From Cavia porcellus (Eukaryota > Chordata > Mammalia > Rodentia > Caviidae): DNA of 64,000 nt. The translations under genes and the position numbers were made by a program. The notes below the pieces were generated by a model. That model had not been told where the DNA came from and did not search any database. It saw only the letters and a list, made by a program, of their open reading frames with translations. The stretch is from the NCBI RefSeq assembly GCF_034190915.1, contig NW_026947490.1:66329494-66393493 (forward strand). The letters are read 5' to 3'. Below, piece after piece: positions 44,699 through 56,849 of the stretch. Position 1 is the first letter of the stretch; every line of letters starts with the position of its first letter.

Positions 44699-45540
44699 TC
44701 TGTTCATTTGGAATTATCCTTCCTCTACCTTTGCCTAATAAGGCTGTCCACACTCTCTGACAGAATTAGCCTCCTAATGCAATCCACATTTTCTATGAGT
44801 GGAATGCCCAACAGCAAGACAAACATCTATTTATATGTTTAGTGATAATGATGTTTATCTAGTACTTAATCATTTCTCTTGCATCCACGAAAACAGCTAT
44901 GCTTTTGGTAAGGATTCTGGCTCAAATCCTTGCAACCAAACATGGACAACTCAGCCTTCACCAGTAATGTCCACCCAAGTCGCAGCATGCTTTCTAAATT
45001 TGCCTATTTGTGCCATTTTCAACTGAAGATAACAAATAGTTAACAAGTAAGGTACAGTCTGGAGGTGGTGGTAGCAGGAGAATGAGTTTAATTTGGCCAG
45101 GGACCTCGCACTGAGTCTCTTTTCTTTGTAGAGTGGAATTTTATTTTGTTTGAGGTGCATTCCCGCTCTGGTTTGTCCCAAACTAAATTGAGAATGGAAT
45201 GCATTCTTGTATAAACAGTGTCCTGGTTGACAATGAAGCCAGAGCTAGGCTTGGTGGTAACATACTGCAATGCTATATGTACAGATCTCTCTGCAGAAGA
45301 ATAAAACCAGCATCATAATTGATACACGTGAAACCAGGGCTTGTTTAATGCCACAAACCCATCCTTTTCCTTGCTTGCACCCTTCTTTCCCATTCTACTT
45401 GAGTCCCCTCTGCGAGAATGGAACAGGCACCCTGGTGCCTGCAGTCTCCCAGTGGAGGCAAAGTTTGGTGACAGAGTTTGAGAAATGCTTGAGGAACAGC
45501 TCTCAGAGAGACCTCAGGGCTAAACAAGGTTAGAAGTTTA
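44699..45540. other. Unassigned stretch
   Basis: About 840 bp with no recognised repeat or gene. Open frames reach 87 codons without a domain. Confidence 0.45.
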
Positions 45541-45745
45541 GGACTGGTTGTGATGGCACACTTCTGCAATGCCAGCTACTCAGGGGACTGAGATAGGAGG
45601 ATTGCAAGTTTAAAGTCAGTTTGGGCTCTGTCACACAATTATTAAAAAATAAAAAGGGACTGAAGTTCTAGCTCAATGACAGAGCATCCCTAGTTTCAGT
45701 TTCCAGTACTGCAAACAAAATAGAGCAAAACAACAGATTGAGACA
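45541..45745 (+). repeat. Composite SINE: B1-like monomer plus ID-like monomer
   Basis: ggttgtgatggcacacttctg, gccagctactcagggg and ctgagataggaggattgc are the 7SL/B1-type left part. ttattaaaaaataaaaaggg is the linker. gaagttctagctcaatgaca and gtttcagtttccagtactgc are the ID-like right part. Same architecture as 10448-10645, and a lineage marker for squirrel-like rodents. Confidence 0.82.
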
Positions 45746-46059
45746 GCAAAAGACAAAAAGCAAAGAGACTGATGCCTCGGAAAGGAATGGGTACGGCAGT
45801 GGTAGCTAATGTTTTCCATAGGGTCCTAAAAGCCCTTGAGGGAGACCCTACTGCTCCAAAGATTATGAGCAAAGAACAAGTTTGAATTTTCTCTCCTTAA
45901 AAATAGATAGGTGTCTTAGGACATCTCAGAGAAAATTCTTCTTTCTGGTTCTCAGTAAAAAACAGCATTCATTTGCTAGGCTGGGAGGGAGGACTCCCAG
46001 GAGGAAATCATTAAATGCTAACCAAAGCGAGGTAGCTGTGTGATCTGCCCAGCATTGGG

Positions 46060-46210
46060 TGGTAAAAGAAAACTGACCTGGGCATCACGACCCTGAGTGT
46101 AAGTTGCAGCTCCAGTGGTGTGGCCACAGTAAAGTGATCTGAAGACTGCAATTCAGTTTGCTCATCTGTACAATGAGGAAATTGCATCCGAAAATGTCTA
46201 TGATTATTCT
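46060..46210 (+). repeat. MIR SINE
   Basis: gtgtggccacagtaaagtg, cagtttgctcatctgtacaatgag and gaaattgcatc follow the MIR core and 3' half (cctcatctgtaaaatgggg type). Confidence 0.65.
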
Positions 46211-46534
46211 TGGATCTACACTTGGTGATTCTGGTCATGGTGATGATCAGACATACTAAGGGAAAGATACATTACCTCCTGGAACTCTGCTCAAGGGCAA
46301 TGGTCCACTGCTGAGAAGCAGAGGAAGATGGGATTGTTCTAACCATCACATAAGCCAGTCCAAATTGTGCAAGGTCAAGGTTCAACCCCCGTCCGTGGCT
46401 TTAACTCATCTCAAAAACGCAGGTGGAGAAGACAGATACTTCTTCTATGGTGTACCTCAAGCTCCACTCCCTTGTGCTTTGTGATGTTAACTGGAAGTGA
46501 CATTAATAAACTATGAGAATGGTGGCATAGGTAA

Positions 46535-46710
46535 CATTTAATGACATTTATTGTGTGCTGAGCCATTTTCTAAACACTACCTGTATTAACTCATACATCC
46601 TCTACCTATGTCTTATTTTTCAGGTAAGGAATCAAAGCACAAAAACCTTGTACAACCTGGATTACATCACGCTATATCCAGTAAACCACAAAGCTGAAAT
46701 TTGAACCATA
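46535..46710 (-). repeat. MIR SINE
   Basis: aacatttaatgacatttattgtgtgctgagcc, cactacctgtattaactcat, ttcaggtaaggaatc and gctgaaatttgaacc follow MIR nearly end to end in the orientation reading ...tgtgccaggcac...ttaactcattt.... Confidence 0.75.
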
Positions 46711-46789
46711 ACAGGAAATTGATGTCAGTATTATGCCTTCTCCATCTATTACTTTGCATATACATATCTCCTTCTATTGTCTTCTATCA

Positions 46790-47130
46790 TTGTGGCAGTT
46801 AGGTTGGAATGCCAACTTGATTGGCATTGGAATCCACGTCTGGGATTGGTGGGACACATTTTTGGATATGTCTGAGTGGGTCATGGAGTGTGATCTTGGG
46901 TGTCTATGTCTACTCCCCTGCCCTTTCTTTTCTGGCATTGCTCTCTGTACTGTTCTTCCTGGCCACTGACAATTGAGTGTCTTTGCTTTGTTCAGGTCTA
47001 GAATGTCCCTCCGACTCCTGAGTTCAGAGATGAGGCTTTTTGAAACATGACTGGAAACCCCAGCCAAATAAACCTCTCCTTTATGTTGTAGACGTTGGGT
47101 ATTTTGTCCAGTTACGGGAAAGCTGGTTAA
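46790..47130 (+). mobile_element. LTR region, 5' side of a MaLR element
   Basis: The end (46985-47130) has tctagaatgtccctccgac, ccagccaaataaacctctcc with AATAAA, and gttgggtattttgtccag, typical MaLR LTR parts. The first 190 bp (ggttggaatgccaacttgat) instead resemble an MLT2-type (ERVL) start. So this may be a composite of two LTR fragments, or a deleted LTR next to unrelated sequence. Confidence 0.6.
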
Positions 47131-48330
47131 TACAGAAAATTGGTACCAGAAAAGTGTGGTCTTGTGATTGTATGAGGCCAGGTGGTTCAAAAGCCTTTGG
47201 AACTTGTTTGCAGGAGTCTGGAGAAATATGAAGAATCAGTTTAAAGATGACCTAAGTACTGTAAGTAGAGCTTGGTTTCTGGTCATGGCTCAGATCAGAA
47301 TGCTGATAGTAATGCAGTAGTAAAAGGCAGGCTCAACAGATTTCAGGCGGGAATGAATACTCTCTTGGAAACTAGATTAGAGGCTATGAGTGTTTAATTT
47401 TGGTAGAGAATCTATCTTCATTTTGTCCATGTCCTAGGACTTCATATGAAGTTAAATTTAAAGATGGAAAATTGACTAATCTGTAAGAAAATTTCAAGGA
47501 AGCTCAATGTGTAGGCTGTGATGTGAATACTACTGGCTGGTTACATATAATCATAGTGAAGACCAGGGGAAAAGCAGTGAAAATTTGCAATTTCACCAGA
47601 ATAAAAGCACTTACAAAGCTGACAATAAGAACAGTATGATTTCTGAAAAGATCAACATTAAAAACAAGCCAAGTACTTTGCACCAGAACAACAGGAAAAA
47701 TGGCTCAAAGGGATATTAGGAATTGATCCCACCCTTCCTTCCCAATCAGAAGCATATAAAGGAGTAAAACCTTTTGAAAGAATTTGCTTTGAGAAGAGTG
47801 CAGCAGATTATCTTGCTCTTTTAGGACCACCTAGGGAAATATTTCCCTGAGTTCATTCATTTGAGCACTCAAAAGTTACTACAGCCAGATCCAAGAAGGC
47901 TAGGTTACTCCTGAAGCTGGCAGCAGTCCTTGGTATTATCTGTGTGATGCTGGTTTTCCAGACACGCATGATGAAAGAACGATGGGGTCTTGGAAGTTTC
48001 CACCCAGATTTCAGAAGAAAGCCTGCAAGGCTAGATGGTGTGCTCCACAGAGGGCAGAGCAAGGAACTGTGAGCATGAAACTGAAGGTTTCCCTTCTGCA
48101 ATGAGAATGATTATCCTGTGCCATTGTGGGTATGTTGGAAGTACTTAACTTTCTTTTTAATTTTTTAGGGAATCACAGCTAAGAGTTTGCCATGAGCCTC
48201 GGGGGAGGCTGTAGACCTGACCTTTTTAGTAATGCTAGAACCATTAACACTGTGGTAGTTCTTAGAGGTAGGCTAAATGAATTTTGCATTATGAGATGGA
48301 TGTGAACCTTTGGGGAGCCATGGGAAGAAT
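47131..48330 (+). mobile_element. MaLR internal region (non-coding)
   Basis: It begins aaattggtaccagaaaagtg directly after the LTR, as MaLR internal sequences do, and ends gcattatgagatggatgtg and gaacctttggggagccatg just before the next LTR, again in family fashion. MaLR elements lack functional retroviral genes. No gag, pol or env protein can be read here. It is an old LTR element moved in trans by ERVL-type machinery. Confidence 0.6.
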
Positions 48331-48735
48331 GTTATAGATTAAATCTAGAATGTCCTCCGAAAGTCTCTTTCTCATAGTTGTGGCTTTGGAAGCTGATTGG
48401 ATCATGGCAGTGTTATACTCATCACAGATTGATCCACTGATGAGTTCATAGCTAAATGCACTATGGGGGAAGAGGTGGGACCTTGTCAGAAATGGTGTCA
48501 CTCAGAGCTTGCCTTTGGAGATTATTTGTTCCTCTGTGGCTTTTCCTTTTGCTCTGTTTCCCGGCTGCCACAGGATGAACAGTTTTCCTTCATAATATCC
48601 TGTTGTCATGCCATTTCTACTTTGAGGCCAGTGAGCTATGGACTAAAGCTCTGAAATTGTGAGGCAAAATAAACTTCATTGCCTTTAAATTGTGAATGTT
48701 GGGTATTTTGTCCTGGTGGTGGGAAAGGAAATACC
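48331..48735 (+). mobile_element. LTR region, 3' side of a MaLR element
   Basis: About 400 bp: ttatagattaaatctagaatg start, gggaagaggtgggaccttg middle, and gtgaggcaaaataaacttc, gaatgttgggtattttgtcc end with AATAAA. It resembles the end of the 5' LTR region but differs strongly in its first half. Confidence 0.7.
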
Positions 48736-48739
48736 CTTT

Positions 48740-48875
48740 CGCATGCCTTCTACCATGATATTTCTGCTTTAGACCCAGAAGACCATGGACTGAATCTCCT
48801 TAAAACATGAGCCAAATTAAATTTCTCCTCCTGTAAATTGTAGGTGTTGGGCATCATGCCCAACAAAGGGGAAGA
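48740..48875 (+). mobile_element. Additional MaLR-type LTR 3' fragment
   Basis: ctaccatgatatttctgctt, gaccatggactgaatctcc and catgagccaaattaaatttc, then gtaggtgttgggcatcatg. A second LTR end directly downstream of the first, either from a neighbouring insertion or a partial tandem duplication. Confidence 0.65.
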
Positions 48876-48954
48876 TAACTGTTTCACCTGCTTAAATTGC
48901 TCTCCACTAAAAGAGAAAAATAAACTTGTCGACAAGGAGCATTCAGCTACCTGA

Positions 48955-49555
48955 TCTGCTCCTAGCTATCCCAACCTGGCATCTCTTTGCTTCACTGTCT
49001 GCCTGTATGTGAGGCTCTAGACGTCGGAGTCATTTACCTTCTCTAAATGGTCTATGATCTGCACCATCCTGTTTCTTGGGCTTGCAGCTACATTACTTCT
49101 GTGTGTACACATCTAGCAAGGTCCTGCTTAAATCTCATGTCCTGCATAAGGTGAATTCTATCAGGCACACTTTTCTAACTCTTTCAGGTAGGGCAAAGGC
49201 CTTTCTCCCATGTTCCTTCACATTTTCTGTACCTGAATGTCTATTATGCACCTAAGCTCACTGTAGCAGAGTTACTTACTTGTCCTGTCTGTTCTCCCAC
49301 TGGACAAAGTTTCATTGCAACTTAAGTATTTTGGTATTCCTAGTGCCTAGAACATAGGGACCTTTCAGTAAATATTTGCTGGAGTGAATGATAATACTAG
49401 CTAACTTTGAATTTGCTTATCTTCCCAAAACAAATTTTAAAGCATTAGTCCTTGGAAGGCAAGAATGGCCGTCTCCCTGGTAGCACTTGCCCTAGCACGG
49501 GGAGCAAGACTTGTGATAAGTAAATATTTGTTGGGTGCTTAAATAAATGAATAAG
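48955..49555 (+). repeat. L2 LINE 3' region
   Basis: gtcctgcttaaatctcatg, ctttttctaactc-like text, cacattttctgtacctgaatg, ttcctagtgcctagaacatag and cagtaaatatttgctggagtgaatga follow the L2 3' end. A second L2-like end follows at 49440-49555 (gataagtaaatatttgttgg). Ancient. Confidence 0.65.
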
Positions 49556-49659
49556 CAATTTCTGGGAAAGCTTTAGCATGAAATAAATAAAAAGGAAATC
49601 TTGATCCACGGTCAGGAGATATACCCAAATTTGTGAGTACAACTGCCACGGTTTATACC

Positions 49660-49985
49660 TGGAGTGTGCATGCATGAAAGATTTTACCCCGGCCCACAGT
49701 TCTTTTGTGAGGTGACAAAACCCTTGAGAGGCGAGGCCTGGTGGGAGGCTTCAGGACACTGGAGGCGTGTCTTGGAGAGGGATTCTGAGGTCTGCCTTTC
49801 ACTCTCTCATTGACTGTGATTGAATGAGGTCCCTGTGCTCTGGGCATGCTGTACTACCTTAAGTGCATGCTCAACAACAATGGGCCTGAACTAAAACCTC
49901 CAAAACCGTGAACAAAACGAACTCTTTATCTTTTAAAATTGGTTATCTCAGGTATTTGTATAGTGACAGAAAGGTAACACAAGTA
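49660..49985 (+). mobile_element. MaLR-type LTR fragment
   Basis: gaggcgaggcctggtgggag, tgaatgaggtccctgtgctc, gggcctgaactaaaacctcc, caaaaccgtgaacaaaacg and ggttatctcaggtatttg, then cagaaaggtaacaca, follow the MaLR LTR 3' two-thirds. Confidence 0.7.
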
Positions 49986-52555
49986 TTCAGAGAGTGCCAA
50001 TGGTGGACATTAAGAAATGAAGAAAAAGTTTCAGGAATGAAGAGCAACTAACAGTTCAAGCAGAAAACATAGCTTTTCAGGCTAGAAGAAAAGCACTGTC
50101 ATATAGTTTTCACTGATGCATCATCCAAAAAGAAATGTGTCTCTGCTCTGTTTTCTTCTTGAGGTTGCATTGTTTACATTAAACCAAAAACACCTGAATG
50201 GGGCTGTGCCACTGACTAATCTTTGCATTATAAAATGGAAGTAAAGTAATCCTAATGATCTCTAAAAATGTTTTCATTTCCTTGTTATTTCTTTGTTTTC
50301 TTTTTGTCTGATTGCTTGCAACTGGGACTAGAGTTCTACAGAATAGAAGGTAAGAAGATTTGTGACCATGAAAGAAGTGTTTATGATCTAAGAAGATTTT
50401 TCACTGTGAAAGGACATATTAAAAAGTTAGATAAATCACATGGGAAATGTTTAAACAATGACAAATTTATATTTTATCTTTTTAATAAAGAATTAAAATA
50501 TCTTTTCAGTAATTCTCATTACCTACTTAGTGCCATTTGAAATGAGACAGAGATAAAACATTTTTTTATATAGGTCACAACTTACTCCTTCCTTAGAAGC
50601 ACCCCCTTGATGATGGTCTCAGAATCTGGGTGGGAGTTTTTCTCCGGTACAGCTTACTCTAAGGTTCCCTCTTAACATCTCACTTACTTTAGGACATACA
50701 GTTCTTATGGGGATAGATGAACAAATCCACATGTATTTGAAACCTTTTAAAATTGTTTCTGTATGTCTTTCTGGAAAGAGAGATATTTATGCGAATAAAT
50801 AGCCATGAACATTGCAGGCTGATAGAATCTACCTAGAAAATCATTTTAAAACTGCAGAAGTTTAGTCCTGACAGAGGCTGATGGTCTGGTTCTACTTTTT
50901 CAGACGAGGAATCTGGTCTCTTGAGAACCCTCCAGAGGGCATCCCAGATGCTGGACAAGTATGGCTCTACCTAGATTCCCAAAGCTCAGCCCAATGGACC
51001 TGTTCAAAGTTCCAAAACACAGAACAAAAGCATTTGTGCTACTTATGAGTCTAAAGGAAGTTGCTGGTTAAGAAAATCCACAGGGAGCATTCATTCTTCG
51101 ACGAGACACACCTTGCAGAAGAAAAGCTGCTTTCAAGCATGTGCACTGTTCAGTGGGAAGAAAAGTAGATGGCCCGGAAGTGAGGCCAGCAGAGAGGAGG
51201 GAGAGACAGGTAGCGAGAGACAGAAATGGGGTGGGGCAAGAGCCTGAAACTAGCTCATGTGTAAAATGTGGCTGCCCAGCTCTTCTTTTTAGAACCCATG
51301 ATCCAAGGTAGACAGCCCCAAAGAGGGAGGAGGCAGTGGTGTTAGGGGCAAGACCAGCTGCAGGAGAGGTCAGTGGCCAAAGTGTTTGCTGTGACAGTGC
51401 TGGCCAGTCTGGAGAATTCTCATGTGTGCAGAGAGCAGACTGCTTCCTCATAGCTAAAATTCATTTCTTTGATTGAAACTTTCTCTCTTAATGAAAGATT
51501 CACTGCTTTTTTATCCAGCTGAAACATTAAAAACTTTCCTTCCCTAGATAGTTTAATTTACCCTTCTATCAGATTTTTAATAATCTGAAGTATTTGTTTT
51601 CCTTGCAAACTCATATGAGTCTTTGATATTTCCATGCCAAGCAATGACTTTTGGTGTTGACTCCAAGAGATTTCTGTGCATTTCTGGTGAAGGGAAAGCA
51701 GTGAACTTGCTAAGCCTGTTGGATGCCTGAATGGGGCAGGAGAGAGTCTCTCTCCTTATACATCATCATGAATGGTGACACGATCACACTTAGCACCTTG
51801 CTACAGGTGCACAAACCAGAGGTGTGGGACTTCCCATGGCCATCTTTTTGACTCCATGCTTTGATATATTATAGAGCTAAAGGCAAAATCCCCTTGAAAA
51901 ACACATTTCCTCGATAACTTCTGTACCTGTCCCTTTACAACATCACAGGCACAATTAATGGAAAATAGTCAAAGTGTTAACTGGTGGGAAAGGCAAGAAG
52001 ACCAGGAAGTCTAGCTCATGAAAAAGGGGTAACAGATAGGTGGGAACCAGGCACTTAGAACTTTGTTGGCCATAATAAGGGTTTGAGTCGACCCTTAAAG
52101 CAGATGCCATTAGAGAATCTAAATAGATGAGTGATCTGATCTGATTTGTGCTTCCTCACAGGTCTGTTTGCAGGAGAAAAAAGTACCACACACCAAAGTG
52201 GAACCGGACATGGTGGGAGATACTGTGACATGCAGATGAAGGTGGTGGTGGCCACAGTGCCAGACTTCAGGAGGGGATGAGAAGCAGATTGCTTTGGGGC
52301 ACACTGTGAAGCCAGAGCTCAGAGGATTTGCTGATGTGGGAGAGAGAAACAATAAAAAACAAAACGAAACAAAGGATGACTCTTCAGTTTTCATCTCAAG
52401 CAACTGGGCATATGGTGCTACCGTTCAAGCACCAAGTTTGGGGGAAAAAACAGGAAGAAAAAGATCAAGAGCTCTGTTTGGGTTTTAAGATGCCCGTTCA
52501 ACATCCAAGTGGGACTGTCATACATGTATCTCAAAAGATTATAGCTATAGGCAGT
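49986..52555. other. Unassigned stretch
   Basis: About 2.6 kb with no recognised repeat or gene. Open frames include 51068-51451 on the minus strand (127 codons), with no domain I recognise. Probably old unique intergenic or intronic DNA. Confidence 0.45.
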
Positions 52556-52559
52556 GAAT

Positions 52560-52900
52560 GGAGAGATAAAGATTTAAAGATACCTGTGGCTGTGTACAAC
52601 AGATAACCACAAATATCAGTGGCTTCAGCAAGCTGAAGATTTGTGCTTTTTTCTTAGTGGTAGTCCAGAGGTATGGGCATCAGGGCTGGTAGGAGACCCA
52701 CCGTGCCTTGCGGGAAGCAGACATGTGTCTTTCTGTTTTGTCATTTTCTGTGCAGGCTACAACCCATGAGGTCCCCTGCATGGCCCCATGTGAACTGTGG
52801 AACTCTTGCTATTATTTCCACATTCCAGGAAGTAGGAAGAGTGGAAGGGAGAAATGCTGCCCCATCTGTTGAGCTGGTTTGAGGAGCCTTTCTTTAATCT
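52560..52900 (+). repeat. Ancient interspersed repeat, family not assigned
   Basis: ctgtggctgtgtacaacagataacc and atcagtggcttcagcaag, then catgtgaactgtggaactc, recall an old mammalian element beginning like ctgtgtaacaaattacc...agtggcttaaaac. A similar start appears at 56590. Could be an LTR or DNA transposon. Low certainty. Confidence 0.35.
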
Positions 52901-53264
52901 CATCATCCAGACTTAATTTCATGGTTGCAAGTGGACATGAGGAACGTCATTCTTCATTACCTCTGTCGCTGGGTTCCTAGACAGTGGGCAGATACCTATC
53001 TCTGCTGTGCAGATTCATTGGTGTATGAATGATATTATAGCCACAGCCTCCTATACTGACCTGGTCAGAGGGCGAGGCCAATCACAAGTGGTGGGGATGC
53101 ACCAGCAGCTGTGAAGTGCCTCTGGAACCCACATGCGTGGAGTCCAAGAGCTGGACATGGCTTCTAGCAGTGATTCTCTGTCTTTTTCCTGGACTTTGTA
53201 TTTTTATAGCACTGGTTTTCCTGTTCCTTTTAACCCACTTTGCACTCATGCAATCTTCCTTTAT

Positions 53265-53933
53265 TTAATACACTCTTAAGAATCCTTCCGAGAACAAGAC
53301 TGTATATGTGAGCAAACAAACCTTTGACCTGTCTTCCTCTGGCAGAACTGGAAAGGAAGACCAAAAGCACACAGAGACAAGATGCAGAAGAAGGAAAGGG
53401 AAGAGGACTAGGCATGCAGCAAAGTGACTGTTCGGGGGACTTTTGGTGGGGCGGGAAGGGAAGCTGCTTGTGTGATGTGACACAGTGTGATGAATGATGT
53501 GTGACAGGGACACAGGGGAGCCCTGATTCACACACACAGAGTCTCGCTCCAGGCAGCTGCTTCCAGGAATCTGCCCAGATATACTGCTGGAGGATAGTGC
53601 CAGGCTGGGTGTAACGATAAGAAGGGCATTGGCAGCTGTGCTGGCAAGGGAGACACCTTCCTTCCTGATTTCCTGGGACCAGTGGTTGGTGGTGTGTGGA
53701 AGAATCTCTTGATGGAAACAGATGTGAGTCCCGTGTGTATTCATGTAAAGAAAATTGTGGCTCCAGCCTGGGTGATGGGCTGTGCTCTCTCTCTTCCATG
53801 CTGTGCTAAAGGCTGAAGCAAGGTTTTGGTCTCTGGTTGTTGCTAGGGACAACCTTGTGGGCTGAAAGGTGAGGAAGGACCTGAATTTAAAGGCACCTGC
53901 AGGAACCAGGAAGTTTTGCATGCTACACGCCAT
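53265..53933 (-). other. Unexplained open reading frame, 222 codons
   Basis: An ATG-initiated frame (G at -3 and G at +4) runs 222 codons on the minus strand. A second minus-strand frame of 189 codons (53230-53799) overlaps it. The predicted product is rich in Ser, His and Pro, with a hydrophobic segment at about residues 171-191 (FAACLVLFPF, then LLLHLVSVCF) and no domain I recognise. Length alone makes it unusual for this window, yet chance remains plausible: roughly a 15 percent expectation by a rough stop-frequency estimate. No promoter, splice or conservation evidence can be read here. I do not call it a gene. Confidence 0.25.
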
Positions 53934-55250
53934 GACATTTAATGTTTGCCTTCCTTAAAGGCCTTCATTGCCATCATCAGGAACTTTTGCCATGGAACTC
54001 TGTGACTCAAGGGCCTAGCTGCATGGGGACTTAGGTGCCCCTTGAGGTGAAGGCAAGGCTTTAGCTGCACCCCTGGGCTGCCAGTGGAAGCTGGGAGCAG
54101 AGAGGCTGCCGCAGCCAGAACAGAGTCATTCCTGTCCGACCCCTCGCTATTTTCTCCAAAGCAAAGGTGAATGGACTTCTTTCAAGGCCTTTGAATGCAC
54201 TGGACACCCACCATAGGCAAGTATGGCTCCCATTGGGCTCAGCTCTTGATAAGTGGAGAGTGAGCTGGGCTTCAGCATCTACCCTCTCCTCAGCTGGGCG
54301 TCCTCACTAGAGAACCCACCACCACAGTGAGTGCCTGGGCTTCTGTCACTTCGCAGTCACCCTGCATGGCGTAGGACACAGTAGTGCAGTATGGAGCATT
54401 TGGAAGGCACACCCTCAAGATCATGGAGGTGGGAGAAGGTGCGGGGGAGTCGTGTCACAGTGAAGACCAGGGGCACCCTTGCCATTCTCCTAAGATAAAT
54501 GGTCTTCCAAAGGTGGACCAAGATGGCCAAGCCACAGATAGGGAACCATGGATGGTGAGTGTATGATGCCCTGGCTTTCATCTCTAGCCCTGAAAACAAA
54601 GCCAAAAACAAAGTAGGTGGTTAGGCTGTGTCATGCTTCATAGGCTGGCACAGGATGGAGGCGTCTGGGAAAGGGTGCGGTTGGACCAGGCGGCTCTGGG
54701 CAGCTGAGGAAGCTGCTGAGCTGATGCTTGGCCAGCAGCACCTAGGTCGATGGTCTGTGGAGAACCAGTGTCTCATTGAGGGGCTCCAGAAGGGACCACC
54801 ACTCCACCCCACACTCGGCGTTAGTCGCCTTCTGTTTCTCAAGATTGTCCTTGATAGGGAATGTAGCTGGAGGTCCATAGTGTGCTAAACGTTTAAAGCA
54901 CACACACAAAAAATACCTTTGCTCTGCTCTCAGTCAAGAGCTGTAGCTCTTGGACTCCTTAGAGGGCTTTTGTCTGACCACGGCATACATTTGGATCCCA
55001 GAGTAAGGTCACTGGTGAAGAAAGTCACTGTGTTGAGGCTCTCAGAAAGTTCCACAAGGAGAAGTGCTATGCTAGGTGGCTGACCCTCTCGTGTGTCCTC
55101 TGCAGATCACCTTCTCTCATGGTAGGCTATGGGGACATCCAGCTTTTCATTTGCACTGTTTTCCTCCTCTGCTCTGGGCCCTTCATACTGGGAAGTAGCC
55201 ACCTCGCCCCCACCAATGCCATATTCAGCCTCCAGGAAAGAGGCTCAGTG
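53934..55250. other. Mostly unassigned stretch, with a weak ID-like SINE
   Basis: About 1.3 kb. At 54545-54612, tgccctggctttcatctctag, then ccctgaaaacaaagcc, resembles the B-box half and tail of an ID SINE. The remainder shows nothing recognised. Confidence 0.4.
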
Positions 55251-55254
55251 AGAA

Positions 55255-55560
55255 ATGGTTTGGGTTGTGGTCTAAATGATTCCCCAAATTCTCTTGTTCA
55301 GAGGAGCAGCCTTGTTGGAAGGGAGGGTCGCTGGCACTTCGAAGGTTGTATTATTATCTCTGGCACCTCCCTTTCTCTCTGCTTCCTGACAGCCACGTAA
55401 GTGTAGGCAGCCACCTGGCGTTTCTGCCATGATGTTTCTGCCTTGCAGCCTGCTTAGCTTGGACAGAACCCTCTGAAAACCATGAGCCAGAATTAACCTC
55501 TCTTCTTTAAAGTTGTAGGTGTCACGCATTTTGTTCCAGCAACAGGAAAGTTGACAAATA
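55255..55560 (+). mobile_element. Solo MaLR-type LTR
   Basis: gggttgtggtctaaatgattcc start, then ctctgcttcctgacagcc, ctgccatgatgtttctgcc, gaaaaccatgagccagaatt, ttaaagttgtaggtgtcacg and cattttgttccagcaac. A full series of MaLR LTR landmarks with one short internal deletion. Confidence 0.75.
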
Positions 55561-55664
55561 TAGAAATACAAGATGGAAGAGGGTTCATGGAGCTTGAAGA
55601 GAGGGTGTGACACCTTCTTACTCTAGGTGTGAGTCCCTGGAAACAGGAATGGAGATGAGACAGG

Positions 55665-55830
55665 GTATGTGATGGTTAGCATGAGCCCTGCTGCATGTGA
55701 GCTCAACAGCCTTAGAAAGTTGCTTACCTGTTCCATGTCTCAGTTCCCCACCTATGAAGTAAGGACTAATATAGTACCTATCTTATGGGCTGTTGTCAGG
55801 ATGAACACATGTGAGTCCCGAAGAAAAGTG
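55665..55830 (+). repeat. MIR SINE
   Basis: gagctcaacagccttagaaagttgc, catgtctcagttccccacc, gtaaggactaatatagtacc and ggctgttgtcaggatgaac follow MIR from the core to its 3' part. Confidence 0.7.
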
Positions 55831-56585
55831 TCCTGCTTGCTGTGCATTCACAGATGTCTCTGCACAAAGAAGACTAGCAGGAAAGAATGATCCTATGCCT
55901 CCAAGCATGAAATAGAGGCCAATCCCTCCCACACTGACCTATCCATGCATTCAGCCTCAAACAGCCACCTGAGAACTGTCCAGACGCTCTGGTGTGACTG
56001 TTCATCCAGTTAGAAGCGATCCATAGGGAAATTTCGCCTCTCATAAACACAGCACTTGGCAAAGAGTTCGGATTTTGAGAAAACAGTATTGTTATAGATG
56101 CTTCACAGGAGCAAGCAGTGACACACACATTGGGTCAAGGCGTTCCAACTGCAAGTCTTGCCAATTTAGCCTCAAAATTACTGTCTTCCAGAATTACTTT
56201 CTGAAACCAAGTTTTATTTTAAGTAATATTTAATACGTCAATTTAAATGGAAGCAGCACCCCTGCAAATATCATAAATGTGACTCTCACAGTAAAGAGAC
56301 AATACAAGTTAATGCTTAAAAACCGTTCACCAGGCTTCTGGTTCTGGCTACCCTTCAGAACAATTGTGTGTTCCCGGGCAAGCCAACCTCTTTTTGTTTC
56401 AAATATGAAGTGGAGAGAAAAGTAATGCAGTTTGTGCTGAGTGAGATTTAAGTAGGGAAACGTGCAGTGTATAAAGTCCCAGTCAACCTCACCAATAAAT
56501 ACTATTATGGCAGTAATGCTTAGAGTGCAAAATAGGACAAATGTAAGACAGAAAAAACACACAGTGCTTAGCCCATTTGTACTTT
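55831..56585. other. Unassigned stretch
   Basis: About 750 bp with no recognised repeat. A 110-codon minus-strand frame (56230-56562) is hydrophobic in its first third but has no known domain and no supporting signals. Confidence 0.45.
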
Positions 56586-56589
56586 ATAA

Positions 56590-56800
56590 GTATCGGGCTC
56601 TGTGGCAGTAACAAAGCCTTCCGAATCTCAGTGGTTTACAAGAGAAAAAGAGAGGATTGATAGATTGATCTCTACCCTATCCATCATACATAATGATTGT
56701 GGATGGCTGGGCAGGGTTAATCTCTTGAGCTGCATTGCAAGAGAAGAAAGTGGAGCCAGAGACACACCAGACTTCCTCCTTCTCCAGTCTGTGGCCGTGT
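56590..56800 (+). repeat. Ancient interspersed repeat, family not assigned
   Basis: gctctgtggcagtaacaaagc and ctcagtggtttacaagag resemble the start of the repeat at 52560. Diverged. Family uncertain. Confidence 0.3.
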
Positions 56801-56849
56801 GGAACTTAGGGGCTGGGGAAGTGGAATTCTTGGGCTGTGATAATTAGTA

